Source: Paractinoplanes maris (GTDB taxonomy: Bacteria; Actinomycetota; Actinomycetes; Mycobacteriales; Micromonosporaceae). From it: a DNA stretch of 64,000 bases. Under the pieces are notes generated by a model. The model was not told the origin of the DNA. It saw only the letters and a list, made by a program, of their open reading frames with translations, and searched no databases. The stretch spans positions 62,001-126,000 of the forward strand of contig NZ_JALPVL010000010.1 in NCBI RefSeq assembly GCF_023544465.1, written 5' to 3'. The translations under genes and the position numbers were made by a program. Positions 58,688 through 64,000 of this stretch are shown here, in pieces. Every line of letters starts with the position of its first letter. Position 1 is the first letter of the stretch.

Positions 58688-59209
58688 ATGGCTGAGCTGA
58701 TCCTCCCGACGACCCGCCTGCACGACGCTTTCGCCGACTGCCACGAGGAGTGGGGGCCGGGACTGCACGAGGACGGGTTCGGGCTGGGCCCCGACGACGA
58801 TGTGCACTCCGCGGCCGGGTTCGCGAGCTGGGTGCACCAGCGGGTCCGCTACGCGCATCCGGCCGGGACGCCCTGCCCGCCGCCCCGGCACGGCTCTCCA
58901 CGATGGATCGTCGAGGACGGCCGGGTGCTCGGCGGCATAGCGCTGCGGCACTGGGAGTCCGACCTCGGCCACATCGGTTACGGCGTCCGGCCGTCGGCCC
59001 GCCGGCGGGGGCTGGCGAGCTGGGCGCTGGGCCGGATGCTGGGGGAAGCCCGCGCCGCCCTCGGCCTCGACCGCGTTCTCGTGCCGTGCCTGGCCGGCAA
59101 TCTCGCGTCGGCGCGCACGATCGAGCGCAACGGCGGCGTCCTCGAGGAGATCCGGGAGACCGGCCACGGCCCGGTGCGCCGCTACTGGATCTCGCTGGCC
59201 GGGCTCTGA
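58688..59209 (+). CDS. GNAT acetyltransferase
   Basis: A 173-residue N-acetyltransferase with the acetyl-CoA loop GYGVRPSARRRGLASWALG and the later NLASARTIERNGGVLEE typical of the GNAT fold. The substrate is unknown. TACCGT (58675-58680) stands 7 bases before the ATG, giving a leaderless start. It is divergent from the ABC-F gene and followed by the membrane hydrolase at 17 bases. Confidence 0.87.
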   Translation: MAELILPTTRLHDAFADCHEEWGPGLHEDGFGLGPDDDVHSAAGFASWVHQRVRYAHPAGTPCPPPRHGSPRWIVEDGRVLGGIALRHWESDLGHIGYGVRPSARRRGLASWALGRMLGEARAALGLDRVLVPCLAGNLASARTIERNGGVLEEIRETGHGPVRRYWISLAGL

Positions 59210-59226
59210 CAGCGGTATCGTCCGGC

Positions 59227-60414
59227 GTGGATCGGATCCGGCGGTGGTCGCTGCCCTTGCTCGCGCTGATACTGGCGGTCACCGGCAGCGTGCTTCTGGC
59301 CCGCGCCGGTGACGGCCTCGAACGGCGGCACGTCGTGGTCGGTGGCGTCCCGCTCGACGTGGTGCGCCCGGCCGGATCGCCGCCGGGCCCGGGCGTGGTG
59401 GTGGCGCACGGCTACGCCGGATCGGCCCGGCTGATGGCGCAGTTCGGCGACACCCTGGCCGCCCGGGGCTTCACCGTCGTGCTGCCCGACCTCGATGGGC
59501 ACGGCGCGAACACCCGGTCGCCGGTCGATCTGCGGAACGACCTGGACGTGGCGGTCGCCCACCTGCGCGGTCTGCCCGGCGTCGACTCCCGGCGGATCGC
59601 GCTGGTCGGGCACTCGATGGGGGCGGGCGCGGTGACCGAGTACGCGGTGGACCACCCGGAGATCGCCGCGACCGTGGCGATCTCGCTGCCCGGCGCGTCA
59701 CCCTTGCCGCCGGACCGGCCCGACCGCCTGCTCCTGCTGGTGGGCGGGCTGGAATTCGCGGGCTTCCGGGAGGCCGCCGAGGAGGCCGTCGCGGGCGCCC
59801 GGGTGGAACGTTCCATGGTGATCGTGCCCGGCGTCGAGCACATCTCGATCCTGTACGCGCCCCGCACCCACCGCCTGACCGCGGACTGGCTGTCGGACGC
59901 CGACGGTCCGCTGCCCTCGCCGGTGCGCCGGCTCACTGCCGCAGGGCTGCTCCTGCTCGGCCTGCTCGTCGGCTTCCCGGTGGTGGCCGGGCTGCTGCTG
60001 CGCTCGCCGGTCACGGCTCCGCTGACCATCGCGTACGCCGCGGCCGCGATCGCCGTCCCGCTGCATCTCGGCTTCACCCACGCCGTCCCGGCCGGGTCCC
60101 GATGGTGGTTGCTGCTCGCGATGTGGGCCGCTTTCGCCGTCCTGGCCTTTGTCGCGGGGCTTGCCCCCGGCGGCACGCTCGCCGCCGATCTCATCGTCGC
60201 CGTCGTCACGGTGGTGGCTCTGACCGCCGCCGCGGTGTCCGGCCTGGCCCCCGGTTTCATCCTGCTCGTCGTGCCGCTGCTGGGGGTGCTGATGGTGATC
60301 CAGGCCGGTCTGGCCGCGGTGCTGCGCGCCCGCTCGGCCCCGCCCTGGCTGATCGCGCTGACCGGCTCACTGCTGGTCGCCTGGCCGATCGCCACCACGC
60401 TGCCGGTCCTATGA
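59227..60414 (+). CDS. Membrane-anchored alpha/beta hydrolase
   Basis: A 395-residue protein. An N-terminal helix (~8-27) anchors an alpha/beta-hydrolase domain with nucleophile GHSMGAGAVTEY and histidine GVEHISILYAP, followed by about six membrane helices in the C-terminal 150 residues. The catalytic domain probably faces outside. Function unknown. The GTG at 59227 lies 5 bases after TATCGT. Its last codons and stop form the first unit of the 31-bp repeat array. Confidence 0.85.
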   Translation: MDRIRRWSLPLLALILAVTGSVLLARAGDGLERRHVVVGGVPLDVVRPAGSPPGPGVVVAHGYAGSARLMAQFGDTLAARGFTVVLPDLDGHGANTRSPVDLRNDLDVAVAHLRGLPGVDSRRIALVGHSMGAGAVTEYAVDHPEIAATVAISLPGASPLPPDRPDRLLLLVGGLEFAGFREAAEEAVAGARVERSMVIVPGVEHISILYAPRTHRLTADWLSDADGPLPSPVRRLTAAGLLLLGLLVGFPVVAGLLLRSPVTAPLTIAYAAAAIAVPLHLGFTHAVPAGSRWWLLLAMWAAFAVLAFVAGLAPGGTLAADLIVAVVTVVALTAAAVSGLAPGFILLVVPLLGVLMVIQAGLAAVLRARSAPPWLIALTGSLLVAWPIATTLPVL

Positions 60415-60631
60415 CCGGAGTGAGCGCCCGCTGCCGGTCCTATGACCGGAGTGAGCGCCCGCTGCCGGTCCTATGACCGGAGTGAGCGCCCGCTGCCGGT
60501 CCTATGACCGGAGTGAGCGCCCGCTGCCGGTCCTATGACCGGAGTGAGCGGCCGCTGCCGGTCCTATGACCGGAGTGAGCGGCCGCTGCCGGTCCTATGA
60601 CCGGAGTGAGCGGCCGCTGCCGGTCCTATGA
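60399..60631. repeat. 31-bp tandem repeat with a hairpin in every unit (about 7.5 copies)
   Basis: Units start at 60399, 60430, 60461, 60492, 60523, 60554 and 60585, with a partial unit from 60616. Each reads GCTGCCGGTCCTATGACCGG then AGTGAGCG; the last copies have CGGCC for CGCCC. Each contains the dyad CCGGTC-CTAT-GACCGG. Near identity between copies shows recent expansion. The array starts at the stop of the membrane hydrolase and ends at the kinase remnant. Confidence 0.9.
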
Positions 60632-61402
60632 CGCAAGCGAGCGAGTACTTGAGCCGTTCCGCCGAGGCCCGATCGACCTCGGGAATGCGAGGGGAGGTCA
60701 CGGTCCAGCGCAGTGTTCGGGCCGAGGACCTCGAGCAGCGACGAGCGCAACGCGGTCAGCACGTCCGGCTGCTCGGCCAGCAGCAGGTGACCCAGGCGGC
60801 GCAGCGCCTGCAGCACCGCGCCGGCCGTGGCGCCCTACCCGGCCGGGTCGGCCCGGCCCGGTCTGCTCGGGCGGCAGACAGTGCAGCGTCCCCTCGATCT
60901 CGCGCAGGGTGCCGAAGGCCGCCTGGTCCTCGGTGAACAGGCTGCACGAGTCGAAGTCGACGACGACCGGGCGCCCGTCGTCGTCGACCAGGATGTTCGT
61001 GGTGTTGAGGTCCTTGTGCACGACGCCGCGGGCGTGCATGCCGGCGACGATCCGGGCCAGGCGGTGCGCCGGCCGGGGCACGCCGGCCAGGTCGATCTCG
61101 TGCGCCGCGATCGCGTACGCGAGGGTCCGCTCGTCCTCGTCGGCGAGCAGTTCGGCGTCCGGGTGGGTCCAGCGGGCGAGACGCCCCATCCCGGGCAGGC
61201 CGGTCAGCCGGAGCAGGATGGCGTGCTCCCGGCGGCGGCGGGACGGGCCCGCCGGGCCGAGGAACTCCTTCCAGATGACGGTCGTCTCGCCGTCGGCCAG
61301 GTAGAGGCGTTTGATCAGCGTGCGGTCGGTCGCCGAAAGCACGACGTGATGCGAGCCGGCCGTGGACAGCACCGGCTGTCCCTGCGTGCTCTCGGCACCC
61401 AT
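60595..61402 (-). pseudogene. Remnant of a multidomain Ser/Thr protein kinase
   Basis: From ATG 61402 the frame encodes a protein-kinase lobe (TLIKRLYLADGETTVIWKEF; catalytic HKDLNTTNILVDDDGRPVVV; DFDSCSLF) up to LPPEQTG, then turns into low-complexity sequence and stops at 60698. A different frame at ~60590-60816 encodes ALRRLGHLLLAEQPDVLTAL and SSLLEVLGPNTALDRDLP, which looks like a piece of the ATPase region that follows the kinase in large trifunctional kinases. A deletion and frameshift removed the rest. The end adjoins the repeat array. The kinase lobe alone would be only about 175 residues. Confidence 0.65.
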
Positions 61403-61491
61403 CGTCACCGTCCGTCGCACCCGCCCCGCAACCGCCGCGAGGCGCCCCCTTCCTGCTCGGCGCGCATCGGCGAGCCGTGAGGAAAGCAGGG

Positions 61492-62106
61492 TCAGGCCGC
61501 GCGCAGCATCGTCCACTCCGCGCGCGGCACGAAGCCGAGCCGCTCGAAGAAGGGCACGGTGTCGTCGCTCGCGTGCAGATAGGCGGTGTGCGCACCGGCG
61601 GCCCGGCCCCGGCGCAGGATCGCCTCGGTGAGCACCCGGGCGTAGCCCTGCCCGCGATAGGCCGGCAGGGTGCCGACGTTGGCCACGCCGAGCTGGTTGC
61701 GGGTGAGCAGGCCGGCGCCGGCCGCGACGACCAGACCGCTGGTCGTCTCGGCCACGTAGGCCCCGATCAGCGGGTTGGCCAGGACCTCGGCCGTGTAGAC
61801 GCGGGCGACGACCTCGTCCGGCACGCCGAAGGCCTGCCCGGCGACGTGGGCGAAGGTCTCGTACTCGTCGCTGGCCAGCCGGCGGACCAGGGCCAGCTCG
61901 GCCGGGACGGAACCGGTCGAGGTGCGGCCCTCGAGCCCGGCCGTCATGAAGTGCTGTTCGTCGCCGCCGGTCAGGCCGAGCAGGGTGTCGGTGGGCCGGA
62001 CCCGGGGGCGGCTGCGGACGTGGGCACGCCGGCGCGAGGTGGCCAGCATCTCGACCGCGGCGCGGAAGGCACGCGCGGACGATTCGATCGCATTGTCGTG
62101 CTGCAT
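61492..62106 (-). CDS. GNAT acetyltransferase
   Basis: A 204-residue protein. The N-terminal half is helical and the C-terminal GNAT domain has LGVANVGTLPAYRGQGYARVL and DDTVPFFERLGFV. Substrate unknown. The ATG at 62106 has a GAAGG site. It lies upstream of the kinase remnant on the same strand. Confidence 0.85.
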   Translation of the reverse strand: MQHDNAIESSARAFRAAVEMLATSRRRAHVRSRPRVRPTDTLLGLTGGDEQHFMTAGLEGRTSTGSVPAELALVRRLASDEYETFAHVAGQAFGVPDEVVARVYTAEVLANPLIGAYVAETTSGLVVAAGAGLLTRNQLGVANVGTLPAYRGQGYARVLTEAILRRGRAAGAHTAYLHASDDTVPFFERLGFVPRAEWTMLRAA

Positions 62107-62320
62107 GGGACCTTCAGATGCTCTTCAGCGGGCGGACGTGAATCCGCCTCTTGTTTACGCGGGAACAATAGCTCGCGCCGCGCCGGGAACGGCTGACCGG
62201 CGGCAAGGGACCCGGGGGTGCGGCCCGGGCCCGGACCCGGGTCTCGCACGGGTCCGGGCTCCGGCGGACCCGGGAAGGGTGGTCGTAGGGGATCGGACGA
62301 TCGGTGGGGGGAAACCTGCG

Positions 62321-63253
62321 ATGAGGATCATGACGCATCACCGGCCATTGCGCCGGGGCGGGCACGTCGTGGACGTGTGCGGAATGGCGCTGCGCTACCA
62401 CGTGCGCGGCACCGGCGGGCCGGTGTGTGTGGTGCTGCCGGGCGGCCCGGGACTGTCCTGGGAGTACCTGCGGGCACCGGCGCTCGAACTGGGCCTGACC
62501 GTCGTCCACGTCGAGCCGCTGGGCTCCGGCGAGTCGGGCCGGCTGCCCACCCACCCGTACGGCTACGACCGCGCCTTCCACGCGCGGGCGCTGGACCGGC
62601 TGCTCGACCACCTCGGCCAGGACCAGGTGTACCTGCTCGGTCACGGGCACGGCGGCCGGGTCGCCCAGTACTACGCGCTGCGCCGGCCCGCGCGCCTGGC
62701 CGGGCTGATCCTGCACGGCAGCTCCCCGGTCGGCGGAGCCGAGCTGGAGGAGGAGACCCGGCACCAGTTCGACCGTTTCATCCGGCGCAACCAGGCCAAC
62801 CCGGCGCTGCCGGCGGTCATCGACGCGGCCCGGCTGCTTCCCACGATCACCGACGAGCGGCTGCTCACCGCGGCCGCGCGGCGCATGTTCCCGGCCCTGG
62901 TCGCCCACTACTGGGGCCGCCGCGAGGAGCTCTCCCCGCTGCGGGCCAAGATCCGGTTCTCGTACGTGTCCTCGCGGCGAGCCGACGGCACGGCCGACCC
63001 GATCGACGACCGGCAGCCGCTGCGCAGCCTGCGCGTGCCCACCCTGGTGGTCGCGGGCAGCTACGACATCGCCGGCGGCCTGCGCTGGGGACGCGAGCTG
63101 CAGTCGCTCATCCCGAACGCCCGCCTGCTGGTGCTTCCCTGGAGCGGCCACCTGGGCCACGTCGAGGAGCCGGAGCGCTTCGCCGAGGCGGTCACCGGCT
63201 TCGTGACCGCCACCCGGCCGGCGCTGCTGCGGGACGACGTGCTCGCGGCCTGA
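62321..63253 (+). CDS. Alpha/beta-hydrolase-fold protein with missing nucleophile serine
   Basis: A 310-residue protein of the S33-like alpha/beta-hydrolase family. It keeps the LPGGPGLSWEYL oxyanion region, VEPLGSGESGR, the acid in VAGSYDIAGG and the histidine in WSGHLGHVEEPERF. The elbow reads LLGHGHGGRVAQ, so glycine stands where the nucleophilic serine of GHSxGG should be. As coded it should not hydrolyse esters or peptides by the usual mechanism and may bind a ligand or use another chemistry. The ATG at 62321 has a GGGGGGA site. Confidence 0.85.
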   Translation: MRIMTHHRPLRRGGHVVDVCGMALRYHVRGTGGPVCVVLPGGPGLSWEYLRAPALELGLTVVHVEPLGSGESGRLPTHPYGYDRAFHARALDRLLDHLGQDQVYLLGHGHGGRVAQYYALRRPARLAGLILHGSSPVGGAELEEETRHQFDRFIRRNQANPALPAVIDAARLLPTITDERLLTAAARRMFPALVAHYWGRREELSPLRAKIRFSYVSSRRADGTADPIDDRQPLRSLRVPTLVVAGSYDIAGGLRWGRELQSLIPNARLLVLPWSGHLGHVEEPERFAEAVTGFVTATRPALLRDDVLAA

Positions 63254-63268
63254 GCGGGCCCGCGCGGT

Positions 63269-64000
63269 TCAGTCGCCGAAGCTGTCGTCGGCGCCGGTGG
63301 GCTGCAGGAAGTGGATCGCCGTGGCCGGGCGCAGGCCAATCCGCTCGTACACGGGCCGGCCGGCCACGGTCGTGTGCAGCACCACGCGCCGGTGGCCGGT
63401 GGCCCGGGTGCCCTCGGCGATGACCTGGCGGGCGGCGGCCTGGCCGAAACCGCGGCGCGACTCCTCGCGCAGGGTGGCCACGAAGGCCACCACCAGCGAG
63501 CCCGCGCTCGGGATGGCCGCGCCACAGGTGACCGCCTGGCCGTTGCGGTAGCCGAGCCAGGCGTACGCCTCGTCGAGCCACAGCCTCGAGCCGGCGAACG
63601 CCTCGTGGCCCACCGCCGGCGGCATGTCGTAGGCGAGGGCGTTGAGCTCGCCGAAGGTCCGGAGGTCGTCCTCGGTCTCGACCCGCCGGAACTGCAGGCC
63701 GGCGTGGTGCGGCTCGGCCGGCGACAGCTCGCCGTCCATGCCCCACCCGGTGAACGCGATCTCCAGCCCCGCCTCGCTCGCCCGGTCCGCCAGCTCGGCC
63801 CGGGCGCGCGGGCTCAGCAGATCCTCGAACACCCAGAGGTAGCCGTCCTCCGGCCTCGCCCGCAGGAACGCGTCCGCCCGCACCAGTTCCTCGCTGAGCT
63901 CCTCGGCCGGGATGTCGTCACCGCTCAGCGTGAGCGCGTTGAAGAACCCGAACGGGCTGCCGGCCCACAGCGGCCCGGCGCCGTCGTCACCGGCCGGCCG
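63269..64000 (-). CDS. GNAT-family protein, N-terminus outside window
   Basis: At least 243 codons remain. The frame is open to the right edge (…LWAGSPFGFFNALTLSGDDI). The C-terminal half is a GNAT fold with LREESRRGFGQAAARQVIAE as the acetyl-CoA loop and GRPVYERIGLRPATAIHF at the end. An N-terminal domain of the same size suggests a two-lobed acetyltransferase. Substrate unknown. Confidence 0.8.
   Translation of the reverse strand, partial: RPAGDDGAGPLWAGSPFGFFNALTLSGDDIPAEELSEELVRADAFLRARPEDGYLWVFEDLLSPRARAELADRASEAGLEIAFTGWGMDGELSPAEPHHAGLQFRRVETEDDLRTFGELNALAYDMPPAVGHEAFAGSRLWLDEAYAWLGYRNGQAVTCGAAIPSAGSLVVAFVATLREESRRGFGQAAARQVIAEGTRATGHRRVVLHTTVAGRPVYERIGLRPATAIHFLQPTGADDSFGD

Noticed and set aside
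60399..60631. CRISPR array
   Set aside because: The 31-bp units are contiguous with no variable spacers and no cas genes are nearby.

Overview
The window is high-GC actinobacterial DNA, most like Micromonosporaceae/Actinoplanes (inference). Four observations point that way: very high GC at third codon positions; an IdeR/DmdR-type iron box; a cobalamin riboswitch on class I ribonucleotide reductase, an arrangement known from Streptomyces; and many genes that start 6-7 bases after a TANNNT-like -10 box, as leaderless actinobacterial mRNAs do. I saw no rRNA, tRNA, CRISPR array, insertion sequence or complete mobile element.

Layout. 1-2.05 kb: 5' part of nrdA (minus strand) behind a cobalamin riboswitch. 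2.2-9.0 kb: an ECF41-type sigma factor with its apparent regulon. Three promoters of the form (T/C)GTCACA-N16-(G/T)GTC lie in front of an NmrA-like SDR, an NDH-2/orphan SnoaL-domain operon and an alpha/beta hydrolase. 9.1-11.4 kb: a quinate/shikimate-type dehydrogenase overlapping an atypical Nramp-fold transporter, behind a palindromic operator. 11.3-17.2 kb: a GGDEF-EAL protein, a TetR regulator, a snapalysin-type protease and an orphan PAS histidine kinase. 17.3-27 kb: GNAT, MocR regulator with MFS exporter, WYL regulator with VOC protein around a perfect operator, a secreted peptidoglycan-binding protein, MscS, YccF, Bax-inhibitor-1-like protein and small proteins.

26.5-35.4 kb is a mannan/mannoside utilisation locus: ROK regulator, a LacI-type sensor domain without its DNA-binding domain, a three-gene ABC importer, a GH2 beta-mannosidase and a secreted GH26 mannanase. 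The mannanase would cut mannan outside the cell, the importer would take up oligosaccharides, and the mannosidase would finish degradation inside. 35.4-38.7 kb: an esterase/ABM-monooxygenase pair and a decaying accessory module (frameshifted XRE/TPR regulator, an 89-residue ORF, a truncated HTH protein). 38.8-43.6 kb: DrrAB-like exporter, Tat-exported cyclase-family protein, PhoX-like protein and small membrane proteins. 43.7-46.4 kb: two-component system with a secreted PepSY protein, joined by shared direct repeats. 46.5-54 kb: iron-regulated heme oxygenase, DSD1-type PLP enzyme, acetyltransferase, S33 peptidase, peptide deformylase, two kinase-like proteins, AlkA-like glycosylase and a small conserved protein. 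54.6-64 kb: a flavin disulfide oxidoreductase, a DUF3152 lipoprotein, an ABC-F ATPase with a leaderless leader peptide and hairpin, acetyltransferases, a membrane hydrolase followed by a 31-bp hairpin array, a protein-kinase remnant, and an alpha/beta-hydrolase that lacks its nucleophile.

The strongest candidates for something not described before are the ECF41 regulon encoding a free-standing copy of the sigma factor's own regulatory domain, the hydroaromatic dehydrogenase/Nramp-like pair, the HTH-less LacI sensor in the mannan locus, and the ABC-F leader. All functions are read from sequence alone.
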